64,000 nucleotides of DNA, from positions 62,001 to 126,000 of the forward strand of contig CAVSCJ010000005.1 of assembly GCA_963726435.1 (NCBI GenBank), in the 5' to 3' direction. Source of the DNA: PALSA-660 sp963726435. GTDB taxonomy: Bacteria; Actinomycetota; Coriobacteriia; Anaerosomatales; PALSA-660. The translations under genes were made by a program, and so were the position numbers. The notes under the pieces were generated by a model, which did no database searches, was not told the DNA's origin, and saw only the letters and a list, made by a program, of their open reading frames with translations. This document shows, one piece after another, positions 1 through 7,839 of the stretch; position 1 is the first letter of the stretch, and each line of letters opens with the position of its first letter.

Positions 1-403
1 CTGCGCCGTGCCGGACTCGCAGGAGAGGTCGTAGGCCTCCTTGCACCTGATGCAGGATCTGGGCCTCGCCGACGACCATCGAGTCGAGCGAGCAGACGAC
101 GCGGAACAGGTGCTTGACGACAGCGTGATCCTCGACGACGTAGAGGTAGCGCGCCAGTTCGTGGCGGTCCAGGTCGTGGAACTCGCACAGGAAGTCGATG
201 ACCGCGTCGGTCCCCGCCTCGGATGCGGCCACCGCGTAGACCTCGGTGCGGTTGCACGTCGAGAGGATGACGGCCTCCGCGATCTCCGTACCGTGGGTGA
301 GCGACGAGAGCGCCTGCGGCTGCACGTGAGCAGGGAAGGTGAGCTTCTCGCGGATCTCGATCGGCGCGGTCTTGTGTGACAGACCGACAAGGGTCAGATG
401 CAT
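1..403 (-). CDS. hemA: Glutamyl-tRNA reductase, N-terminal part, cut by window edge
   Basis: HemA reduces glutamyl-tRNA to glutamate-1-semialdehyde, the first committed step of C5-pathway tetrapyrrole synthesis. From the ATG at 403 the minus strand reads a typical N terminus with GLSHKTAP near residue 7, the catalytic-cysteine motif STCNRTEVY near residue 49, and SLDSMVVGEAQIL before the edge. The frame then breaks near position 44: removing one extra base (ttgcacc to ttcacc on the plus strand) restores QVKEAYDLS, which continues the family consensus. It is the last visible gene of the minus-strand cytochrome c/haem operon, separated from the upstream gene by a structured leader. The C-terminal two thirds lie outside the window. 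Identity is firm; the frameshift is probably a sequencing error. Confidence 0.93.
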   Translation of the reverse strand, partial: MHLTLVGLSHKTAPIEIREKLTFPAHVQPQALSSLTHGTEIAEAVILSTCNRTEVYAVAASEAGTDAVIDFLCEFHDLDRHELARYLYVVEDHAVVKHLFRVVCSLDSMVVGEAQILHQVQGGLRPLLRVRHGA

Positions 404-463
404 GCGGCCGTGTACTTCCTTCGAAGCGCTTGTGCCCGGCCTGTCGGGCGTTGGACATAGGGT

Positions 464-564
464 CGCCCCCGCCGGAGCGATGCGTGTTGTTCAGGCAAGC
501 GATGCCCGGCGGGGGCGGTGTCGTCCACGTTGGATACGCATCTCACTTGAGGCTTGCCTGAACG
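464..564 (-). promoter_or_regulatory. Interlocked inverted repeats in the hemA leader (possible pseudoknot)
   Basis: Two perfect 12-bp inverted repeats are interleaved here. Arm pair A is 464-475 with 506-517 (cgcccccgccgg / ccggcgggggcg). Arm pair B is 489-500 with 552-563 (gttcaggcaagc / gcttgcctgaac). In the hemA-sense RNA the order is B5', A5', B3', A3', which is the topology of an H-type pseudoknot with 34-, 5- and 13-nt connecting segments. The block ends about 60 nt before the hemA start codon. It matches no riboswitch family I can recognise. A DNA-level role (two overlapping operators) is equally possible. Confidence 0.55.
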
Positions 565-757
565 CCGAGAATCGTACCACCCGCGCTCCGGCAGCGGCAA
601 CGCGGGGCGGACCGGCGTGCAGAGCCGAGGAGATATCGGCCTCGCGTGCGATCGGGGTCACGCCGGCTCCCCGAGCGGCGAACGCCTCCGCCGTGGCCCT
701 GCCGATCCCGCTCGAGCCGCCGGTCACAACGACATGCTTGCCCGTCCAGTCGCTCAC
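491..757 (-). pseudogene. Short-chain dehydrogenase N-terminal remnant
   Basis: The GTG at 757 overlaps the stop of the upstream gene as GTGA, so it would be translationally coupled. The first 43 or so residues are a clear SDR Rossmann start: GKHVVVTGGSSGIGRATAEA, with the TGxxxGIG dinucleotide-binding motif, followed by a second beta strand. After about position 628 the similarity stops. The frame stays open, with no SDR features (no NAG, no YxxxK), until a TGA inside one arm of the inverted repeat before hemA. An intact SDR is about 250 residues, so this is a truncated remnant or the junction of a local deletion. I do not expect an active enzyme. Confidence 0.6.
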
Positions 758-1440
758 GCGTCGTCCGCGCCGTCCCCGCTCTGGGGCTCCATCGCGGCGG
801 CGTGCTGCTCCAGCACGTCGTCTGCAGTCGGGTCCTCCCCCGCGTTGATCCGGTACAGCAGGTCGGAGTCAGCGATCGAGTCGAACAGAGGCTTCAGCTC
901 GGCGTCGCCGACTCCGAACCGCTCGATGGCGCGCGTCCTCACCGCCCCCAGGAGCGCGGCGTAGATGCCCCACTCGGATCCGTAGGCCGCGGCGATCTGG
1001 CGGCGTACACGCTTGGCGACGGCGGGAGCGATCCCGCCGGTGGAGACGGTGATCTGCAGCGGCCCGCGCTGCACCACCGAGGGGACCGTGAAGTCGCTCG
1101 CGCCGGCGTCGGCCGCGATGCTCACCAGCACGCCGGCTGTCCTCGCCTCGTCGCGCACGGCCGCGTCGATCTCCGGCGAGCCCGAGGCACTGACGGCGAT
1201 GAATGCACCGGCAAGATCGCCGCGCACGTAGCCGCGCTGCTCGACGGTGAGGCTGCCGTCTGCTTCGAGACCGACCAGAGACGCGGAGGCGTCGGTGGTG
1301 ATGACCACCACGTCGGCACCGTGTGCCACAAGGGCGACCGCGGCTCTCTCGGCCGCGTGCGTCGAGCCGATGACGACCGCGAGCCGGCCGGTTACGTCCA
1401 GCAGCACGGGGTAGCGTTCGAAGCTTGGGGCAGGGCTCAT
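754..1440 (-). CDS. Precorrin-2 dehydrogenase / sirohydrochlorin ferrochelatase (Met8/CysG-N type)
   Basis: This 228-residue protein should oxidise precorrin-2 with NAD and possibly insert iron into sirohydrochlorin. Visible features are an N-terminal Rossmann-like segment (RLAVVIGSTHAAERAAVALV), the middle strand DFTVPSVVQRGPLQITVSTGG, and IAPAVAKRVRRQI, which corresponds to the STGGxSPxLAxxxR signature. The usual GGGxVAxRK nucleotide loop is altered to IGSTHAAER, so cofactor binding may differ. The ATG at 1440 overlaps the end of the upstream hemX-like gene by four bases, and its stop overlaps the SDR remnant start. The location between a cytochrome-assembly gene and hemA fits a tetrapyrrole operon. 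Confidence 0.8.
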   Translation of the reverse strand: MSPAPSFERYPVLLDVTGRLAVVIGSTHAAERAAVALVAHGADVVVITTDASASLVGLEADGSLTVEQRGYVRGDLAGAFIAVSASGSPEIDAAVRDEARTAGVLVSIAADAGASDFTVPSVVQRGPLQITVSTGGIAPAVAKRVRRQIAAAYGSEWGIYAALLGAVRTRAIERFGVGDAELKPLFDSIADSDLLYRINAGEDPTADDVLEQHAAAMEPQSGDGADDA

Positions 1441-2295
1441 GCGCCGGGGACCGCGAACACGTGGAAGCCTGCCGGGACGACTCGCGCGATGATCGCGAGG
1501 GCGATGACCAGCACCACACCCGCGAGCGCAACGCGCGCGGCCGTGCGCGCGGCGCCGTGCCGGTACTGCAGGTGGAGGTACGCTCCGAACACGGCCCACA
1601 CCGCCGCGGAGAGGATCACGCGCGGGTCGGCCCACCATCCCGCGACGTCGGTCTCGACCGCTCGCAGAACGCCCAGCAGCAGGCCTCCGGTGTAGACCGG
1701 GAAGGCGATCGCGATCGCACGGCGCGCGATGGTATCGGTCTGTGCGAGCGAGGGAAGGCGCTTGAACAGGGTGGAGGTGCGGTGGCTCTTGAGCTGCTCC
1801 TCGAGTCCCAGATAGGCGCCCGAGGCCACACCGCCGATGAAGAATCCCGCATTCGCGAACACGATGAGCACCACGTGCAGCGTGACACGCCAGCTCTCGA
1901 GCAGCGCGAGCTCCGCTTGCGACGGCGGTTTGACTGGAGAGCCGGCGCCCATGAACTGCGCGGCCACGAGGGCCAGCAGCGCGATCGGCACGAGGATCGT
2001 CCCGTAGACCTTGAGCCTTCACGAGGTGCTCGACGATGAAGTAGACGAGCACGAGCGCCCATGCCGCCAGGACTATCGAGTAGGGGCCGTAGAGCCGGGA
2101 GCCTTCGGCGCTGCTCGAGTGCAGCCCGATCGACGCCGTCAGGAACAAGAACCCGGCGCCGGTCAGGAAGGTCGCGTACCGGGACAGCGATGCGCGCTTC
2201 GAAAGGAAGTAGTAGGCGTAGAGGACCGTGGCGCCGGCGAGCGCCGCCAGTGAAAGCCACATCGCCAGACTCTCGAACAGCAACATCAGCGGCAC
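1437..2295 (-). CDS. CcsA/HemX-family cytochrome c assembly membrane protein (one frameshift)
   Basis: This is an integral membrane protein of about 286 residues, read in two frames joined near position 2020. There one extra base (gcctt for gctt on the plus strand) interrupts an otherwise continuous HLVKLKVYGTILVP. It has about eight hydrophobic segments. The tail includes a relaxed WWD-like stretch, VAGWWADPRVILSAAVWAVF, followed by a conserved-looking YLHLQYR. The family (PF01578) contains CcsA/ResC haem handlers and HemX, which affects HemA levels. The position directly upstream of siroheme and hemA genes makes HemX the better functional guess. Start: GTG 2295 has AAGGAG close by; ATG 2286 is the alternative. 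Confidence 0.78.
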
Positions 2296-2341
2296 TTCTC
2301 TCCTTATCGGAAACCCGGTGGCATCCCGTCAGCGCCGGGAG

Positions 2342-2521
2342 TCACCCGCGCTTCGCGAACGCCTCCTCGACCAGCGCGAGCTGCCTTTCGAGCTTGCCGA
2401 GGCGCGACATCACGACGGCCACATACACCATGAGGCCCAGCCAAAGGACGCCGTAGGCGGCGATGACGTAGGGCAACGAGGGCACGACCAGCTGGTAGAT
2501 CTGCTTGAGCACCGGGTCCAT
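2342..2521 (-). CDS. ccmD: CcmD-like small membrane protein, 59 residues
   Basis: This short gene lies between ccmC and the hemX-like gene. From ATG 2521 it encodes one strongly hydrophobic segment (about residues 15-38, including AAYGVLWLGLMVYVAVV) followed by a charged amphipathic tail (SRLGKLERQLALVEEAF). That is the layout of CcmD: a single N-out helix with a basic, coiled C-tail. CcmD helps CcmABC release haem-loaded CcmE. The ATG is 15 nt downstream of the ccmC stop. Sequence similarity to CcmD families is intrinsically weak, so the call rests on size, topology and operon position. Confidence 0.72.
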   Translation of the reverse strand: MDPVLKQIYQLVVPSLPYVIAAYGVLWLGLMVYVAVVMSRLGKLERQLALVEEAFAKRG

Positions 2522-2536
2522 GGTGGGGCGTCCTTC

Positions 2537-3273
2537 CTAGTCCTCGAGCGTGGCCTTGAGCACTTCTATGCGCTCGTGGACCCGCTCCTCACGATAGCGG
2601 AGTTGGTAGATCACGTAGCCGAAGCACAGCATGCCGACCATGCCGAGAAGGAACGCGGTCAGCTGCCAGGCGTCGAGCCCGCCCCCGGCACGGAAGACGA
2701 CCGGGTGGGAACTCGAGGGCACGATGCGAGTGATCGCGAAGGACAGGGGCGCGTCGAGGAAGGCGATGATCCCGAACGCCGCCGCGTACACAGCCCGCTT
2801 CTCCTCGTCTTCGACACTCGCGCGCAGCACGAAGTAGCCGATGACGAGCAGGAGCATGATCAGATACGTGGTCAGGCGCGGCTCCCACACCCACCACACT
2901 CCCCACTCGCACGCGCGTCCACAGGTCACCGGTGAGCATGGTCAGCAGCGTGAACATCAGCGTGACCTCGGTCGCGATGCGCGCCTTCGTGTCGAAGGCG
3001 CGGTCGCGCGTCATCAGGAAGCGGGCGCCGTAGTAGGCGGTGAAGAAGAACACCACGAAGCTGGCTGATGGCCACCGGCACGTGGAAGTAGAAGATCTTC
3101 TGACTGAACAGGACCGGGTTGGCGATCAGATTGCCGCCGATGTTGACGCCGGCGGTGGGAAGCGACATGTCGGCGAGGACCGGCGCTGCGACGAAGAAGG
3201 CCAGCACGAGGTCGGCGAACGTGAGAACCGCCGCCGCGGCGAGAGCTATGAAGGTGAGCTTCTTGCGATCCAC
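2537..3273 (-). CDS. ccmC: Haem exporter subunit CcmC (two frameshifts)
   Basis: CcmC presents haem to CcmE outside the membrane. Three frames must be joined near 3062 (one extra base in gctggctgatgg) and near 2922. The restored protein is about 245 residues with six membrane segments. It holds the tryptophan-rich haem-handling motif WGVWWVWEPRLTTYL, equivalent to WGxWWxWDxRLT, and KIFYFHVPVA, which carries the first conserved periplasmic histidine. The GTG start at 3273 follows AAGGGG. It lies between ccmB and the ccmD-like gene. The indels leave every motif intact, so I treat them as sequence errors. Confidence 0.9.
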
Positions 3274-3294
3274 AGACGCCCCTTCTTCGGGAGG

Positions 3295-4021
3295 TCAGGC
3301 TCCGATGACGAACTCGTAGAGCCCGTACGCCGCGAGGAGCATTATCGCATCGTAGCCCCCCGCCAGGGCCATGTCCCGCCAGAACTCCTCGACGAAGCCC
3401 GGGTTGCCGAGCACGGCCGCCGACGTCGCGCCGACAGCTGCGAGGAGCAGCGGGTACATCACCGGCACGAAGAGCACCGCGAGGATGAAGTCGCGCCCGC
3501 GCGTGTTGACCGAGATGGTCGCCAGCAGCGTGCCGACCCCGGCGATGCCGATCGAGCCGGCGAGCAGCGCGAGCGGGATCATCCACCACGCGCCGCCGAG
3601 CTGCCTGCCCGACAGGAACATCACGAAGAAGAGCGGCATCGTGATGACCTCGACGATCAGCAGGAAGATCAGGTTGCCGACGGCCTTGGCGAAGAAGATG
3701 ACGGGGCGGTCGACCGGCGAGAGCAGCAGCGCCTCGAGGCACCCCTGGTCCTTCTCGTGCACGAGCGAGCGGTTCAGTCCGAGCATCGAGGTGAAGACGA
3801 AGGCGAGCCACAGCAGACCCGATGCGATCAGCCGAACGTCGAAACCGGAGCCCGACTGCGAGAGAGCGATCTGGTAGATGACGAGGGTGAGCAGCGTGTA
3901 GAGGCCCATCGAGGTGAGCATCTCGAAGGTGCGCAGCTCCATCACGATGTCCTTGCGCAGGATCGCGACGAACTGCCGCCACGAAGTCGCTGCCGGTGCG
4001 GGCGGCCGCGGCGTCGGCCAT
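3295..4021 (-). CDS. ccmB: Haem exporter ABC membrane subunit CcmB (one frameshift)
   Basis: CcmB pairs with the CcmA ATPase to release haem-CcmE. The ATG at 4021 lies directly after the ccmA stop (TGACATG). After SDF the frame shifts near 3983; removing one extra base gives WRQFVAILRKDIVMELRT, the typical CcmB cytoplasmic N terminus. The remaining 220 or so residues are uninterrupted, with six hydrophobic helices and the conserved HEKDQGCLEALLLSPVDR loop and GTLLATISVNTRGRD. Total length is about 241 residues, normal for the family. Confidence 0.9.
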
Positions 4022-4022
4022 G

Positions 4023-4752
4023 TCAGGCCACCCCCAGCCCGACGATGGAGCGGTACTCGGCCGCGAACGTCTCGTCGTCGATCGTACTCCTTCTCGTCGA
4101 ACCGAACGACCCGGCCCTTCGCCAGTATCAGCGCGTGACTGCACAGCTCGAGGCCCTTGACGAGGTCGTGGCTGACCATCACGAAGGTGTGCTGGCTGCG
4201 GATCTGCGCGATCAGGTGGTCGAGGATGTCCATGGCGTGCGGGTCGAGACCCGAGTACGGCTCGTCGAGGAAGAGCACTTCGGGCCGATGCAGCAGTGCG
4301 CGCGCGATCGACAGGCGCTGCAGCATGCCGCGCGAGAACGTGCGCACGAGGTCGAAGCGGCGGTGCAGCAGCTCGACGGACTCGAGCAGCTCGCGCACAC
4401 GCGGCCGGCAGGATCGGGTATCCCGTACATGTCGGCGAAGAAGAGCAGGTTCTCCTCGGCGGACAGGTCGGGGTACAGCAGGGGGTTGTGGCTGATCAGC
4501 CCGATGCGGCTGCGCAGCTCGACCGCGTCCTTGACCACGTCGAGCCCGAGGACCTTGGCGCTCCCGGACGACGGGTTCTGAAGCGTCGTGAGCGTGCGCA
4601 GCAAGGTGGTCTTGCCGGCGCCGTTGGGACCGAATATCGACAGGAACGCCCCGGCCGGCAGTTCGAAGTCGACGCCGTCGAGGGCCTTGCGCGGCCCGAA
4701 GATGCGCGTCAGCCCCTCGATCGCGAGCGCGGGTGTCGTCCCCCTGCGTCAC
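4023..4752 (-). CDS. ccmA: Haem exporter ATP-binding subunit CcmA (three frameshifts)
   Basis: CcmA is the ATPase of the CcmABCD complex. The pieces give FGPNGAGKTTLLRTL (Walker A), FSRGMLQRLSIARALL (signature motif) and VLFLDEPYSGLD (Walker B). The frame breaks near 4738, near 4410, and near 4082, where one extra t in gatcgacgacgag is enough; after that correction the tail reads DETFAAEYRSIVGLGVA and stops at 4023-4025. The GTG start at 4752 follows the end of ccmF by 20 bases. Length is about 242 residues, as expected. ATP-binding residues are all retained. Confidence 0.9.
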
Positions 4753-4772
4753 GTGGCGCCTTCCGTTCTCGG

Positions 4773-6906
4773 CTACTTCTTCTTCTTGACGGAGTACTGC
4801 TCCGGGCGCGGGCGGATGCGACGGCGCGCTCGCGCTTCGGCCACATCGCGATGCCCGTGCCGAGGATCATGAAGCCGAAGCCGACCCACGCCCACGAGAT
4901 CATCGGGTTGATCTTCACCTCGAACTCCAGGCCCGCTGTGTCGGCGCCCTGGAACACCACGAACACGTCGCGCAGCAATCCTACGTCCACGGCCGCGTTG
5001 AAGCGCGTACTCTGCTGCTCGCTGCGGTTCGCCATCTGCACGACGGAGGGTTCGAGATTCGCGATCACGCGGCCGTTCTGCACCAGGTCGACCTTGACGG
5101 TCTGCACGACGTCGCCGTTGGACAGGGTCTGCTCGTCGAAGCCCTGGTAGACGACCTCGTAGCCGCCGACCGTCGCCTTGGAGCCCGCGGTCTCCTGCAG
5201 CGTGATGACCTGGCTCTTGACGTACATCGTCGAGCCGATCAGGCCGATCAGGACGATGCCGACCCCCAGGTGGGTGATGTAGCCGCCCGACTGGGTGCGA
5301 GCCTTGAACAGGATGTGGAAGAACGAGGCCGCGGCGTTCTCGCCGCGGCTCTGAGCGCGCCGACGGCGCCGTCGATGAACAGGTAGATCGGCAGCGCGAT
5401 CGCACAGCGCGGCCACGAGCAGGCCGATGACGGACTCGATGTGGTCTATCGGGCCTGGATGGCCGCCAGAGCCCGGGAAGCCCGTTGGCGTCCGACGGCG
5501 TGTAGTTCGGCAGCATGAACAGCGCCCAGATCGCCAGAAGCCCGGCGCCGAGCACCGCGGCGCCGCCCAAGCGGCCACTTCGCGCGCTTCCAGAAGGTCG
5601 CGGAGTCGGTGACTGCCCCACGACAGGATCGGGCAGACGGCCATGAGCAGCACGTAGAAGATGCCGACGGGCCGTGCGAGCAGGTCGAACGTGGGCGCCG
5701 AGAACGTCGGGCCGCCGAGCGCCGGCGAGAGCGTCAGCGCGGCGACGAGCACGCGCCGCGAACAGCATGAGTACGTTGTTGAAGTAGTACGACGCCTCCT
5801 TCGAGATCAGCGACGTGGAATCGGCTGCCGTCCCCGAACTCCTCGCGAGCGGACGGACCAGCGCGATCGCGGGGACGGCCACGGCAAGGACCATCATGCC
5901 GAGGAACCACCACAGCGACAGCGGGTCCTCACCGAATGCAGTGCACCGACTGGATGACTCCGCAGCGGGTGATGAAGGTGCCGAGCAGGACGAGCACGAA
6001 CGTGATCGCCGACATCATGACGGCCCACTTCTTGAAGCCCGCCGCGCCGGCGGTAGACGGTGAAGCAGTGCAGCAAGCCCGACCCCGGTAAGCCACGGGA
6101 GCAGCGAGGCGTTCTCCACCGGGTCCCATGCCCAGTAGCCGCCCCAGCCGAGCACCACGTAGGCCCAGATGGCGCCGAGGCCGATGCCGATGCCGAGCAG
6201 CAGCCACGAGAAGACGGTGACGCGATCGACGAGCTCGACCCACTTCTTCGACGCAGTCGCCGAGGAAGACCGCCGCGAGCGCGAAGGCGAACGGGATCGT
6301 GAGCCCCGCGTAGCCGATGAACAGCGTCGGCGGATGCAGGATCATCGCCCAGTGCTGCAGCAGTGGGCTCATCGCCATCGTCGAGATGTTGCCTATCGCC
6401 TGGCCCGCCGCCTGAACCGTCCCATCGGCCAGCACCACGGCGGCCTTGAACGGGTTGTTGGTCTCGAAGAACAGCGCTACCAGGAAGAAGATCTGGACGA
6501 AGTTCAGGACCGCAAGAGCGATGTTGGAGAGCGCGTCGGTGACCGAGATGCGCTTCCAGGCCATGTAGGCCACGAAACCCGACAGGAGCCAGGCCCAGAA
6601 GAGCAGCGAGCCCTCGCGTCCCGCCCACAGTGACGAGATGTTGTAGAGCCAGGAGAGACTCGACACGTCCGTCGAGCGGTTCTCTATCACGTAGAGGAAC
6701 GAGAGGTTCTTCTGAAAGAGGGCCACGAGCAGCATGAGCACCGAGGCCGTGGTGGTCCCGAAGACCGCGAAGGTCGCGAAGTACCCAGCGTTCGTCATCC
6801 CCTCGCCCTGCTTGGGCCCCGACATGTGCCCGAGAACCAGCAGCACGATGGAGATGAGAGCGGCGAACGTGGAGATGCCCAGAAGAACCTGGCCGAGGTT
6901 GGTCAT
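4773..6906 (-). CDS. ccmF: Cytochrome c haem lyase subunit CcmF (several frameshifts)
   Basis: CcmF receives haem from CcmE and ligates it to apocytochrome c. The first 225 residues are clean and include WAGREGSLLFWAWLL and HPPTLFIGYAG. After a break near 6246 the sequence continues with GWGGYWAWDPVENASLLPWL, the CcmF tryptophan-rich haem motif. Further breaks fall near 6095, 6070, 5945, 5765, 5610, 5560, 5460, 5400 and 4840. The C-terminal periplasmic domain is recognisable (GGYITHLGVGIVLIGLIGS and WAWVGFGFMILGTGIAMWP). Restored length is about 710 residues, near normal. ATG 6906 is preferred; GTG 6927 in the same frame is possible. This gene has the densest indels of the operon. Confidence 0.9.
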
Positions 6907-6965
6907 CAGCGTCTCGTGACCTTTCACTGGGTCGGCCGGGCGCTAGTCGCCCCGGCGTCGGGCGG

Positions 6966-7631
6966 CTACTTGGCGGCTAGAGCGACCTCGGTCGCGACGA
7001 AGACGCCGCTCTCCATCTTGCCGAACACAACGAGCTCGGAACCGTCGGTGGCGCCCGCGGGCATCGAACCCTGGAACGTCACCGGAACGGAGTCGCCGGT
7101 CCCGTCCGCCTTCGACGAGAAGGTGAAGCGCTCGGCAGCGCTGGCGTCCTTTAGACTGCCCGGCTTCAGGAACCCGGCCACGCGGATAGGCGCGTCGGGC
7201 GGAGAGCTCAGAAGAGAGGCGATGGTGGCCGCGTCGGACTTCGTCGAGTACTTCGAGGGGCACTTCGTGAGCATCTCGTTGGCCTCGATGACGCCCGCCT
7301 TCGCGACCGTGCCCGTCAGTATCGCGACGGTGTCGTTGCCGAAAGTGTTCGGGGCGCTGCCGTTGTAGACCACCTGGATCTCGGGCCCGCCCGTGGCGCC
7401 TTCGCCACGGATCCGGAACACCATCGGGTTGGTCTTCTTGTCCCACGATCCGGCGACGACACTGCCGGTCACCTTCACACGTTGCCCGATGAGCGAGGCG
7501 TTGCCCGCGACGTCGCCCACGCTCTGCACGTAGGAACCGCCGCTCATGATGAGGTAGTAGAGGATGGGGACCGCTGCGACCAGGATCAGTATGGTCACGC
7601 CGATGAGGCGGTTTCGTGCGCGCTTGTTCAC
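6966..7631 (-). CDS. ccmE: Cytochrome c maturation haem chaperone CcmE, CxxxY type, with extra C-terminal domain
   Basis: CcmE binds haem covalently outside the membrane and hands it to CcmF. The 221-residue protein has a basic start, one membrane anchor (about residues 8-29), and an OB-fold with IQVVYNGSAPNTF. It then has LTKCPSKY at 121-128, where CcmE proteins usually carry HxxxY; here cysteine 124 replaces the haem-linking histidine. CxxxY variants are known from Desulfovibrio and archaea. About 85 further residues follow, with the pattern of a second OB-like barrel (IRVAGFLKPGSLK, VPVTFQGSMP, ELVVFGKME), making it longer than the usual 140-160. It is the first gene of the ccm operon, 58 nt from ccmF. 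The GTG start at 7631 has GGAG only 3 nt away. Confidence 0.88.
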   Translation of the reverse strand: MNKRARNRLIGVTILILVAAVPILYYLIMSGGSYVQSVGDVAGNASLIGQRVKVTGSVVAGSWDKKTNPMVFRIRGEGATGGPEIQVVYNGSAPNTFGNDTVAILTGTVAKAGVIEANEMLTKCPSKYSTKSDAATIASLLSSPPDAPIRVAGFLKPGSLKDASAAERFTFSSKADGTGDSVPVTFQGSMPAGATDGSELVVFGKMESGVFVATEVALAAK

Positions 7632-7753
7632 GTGCTCCGACGTCCCTTCGAACCGGGTGGGTTGTGGAGGGCACCGCGCCGCATCCGCCTCACTTCCCGA
7701 GGGCGGTCAACGCGGGGATGCCTTCGTGCACGACGCACCGCAACTATCATGCC

Positions 7754-7785
7754 TGCCTGAACGTCCGTGAGTGTAGCATCAGGCA
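7754..7785 (-). promoter_or_regulatory. Hairpin/inverted repeat in the ccm operon leader
   Basis: In the 208-bp gap between the quinate-dehydrogenase-like gene and ccmE, tgcctga (7754-7760) faces tcaggca (7779-7785) across 18 nt. The left arm lies in the 13-mer gcctgcctgaacg (7751-7763). This differs at one base from gcttgcctgaacg (552-564), an arm of the repeat before hemA. The shared word suggests a common regulator site or a dispersed repeat. No convincing -35/-10 pair was found in the gap, although TACACT and GATAGT occur on the minus strand nearby. Confidence 0.35.
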
Positions 7786-7839
7786 TGCCGGGACCGCCAC
7801 AGAGCGTCCTTCGATCGACGGGCGGCATCGCGGCCGCCG

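Noticed and set aside
4023..6906. Programmed ribosomal frameshifting in ccmA and ccmF
   Set aside because: There are many breaks per gene in both directions, without slippery heptamers; error in the consensus is the simpler reading.
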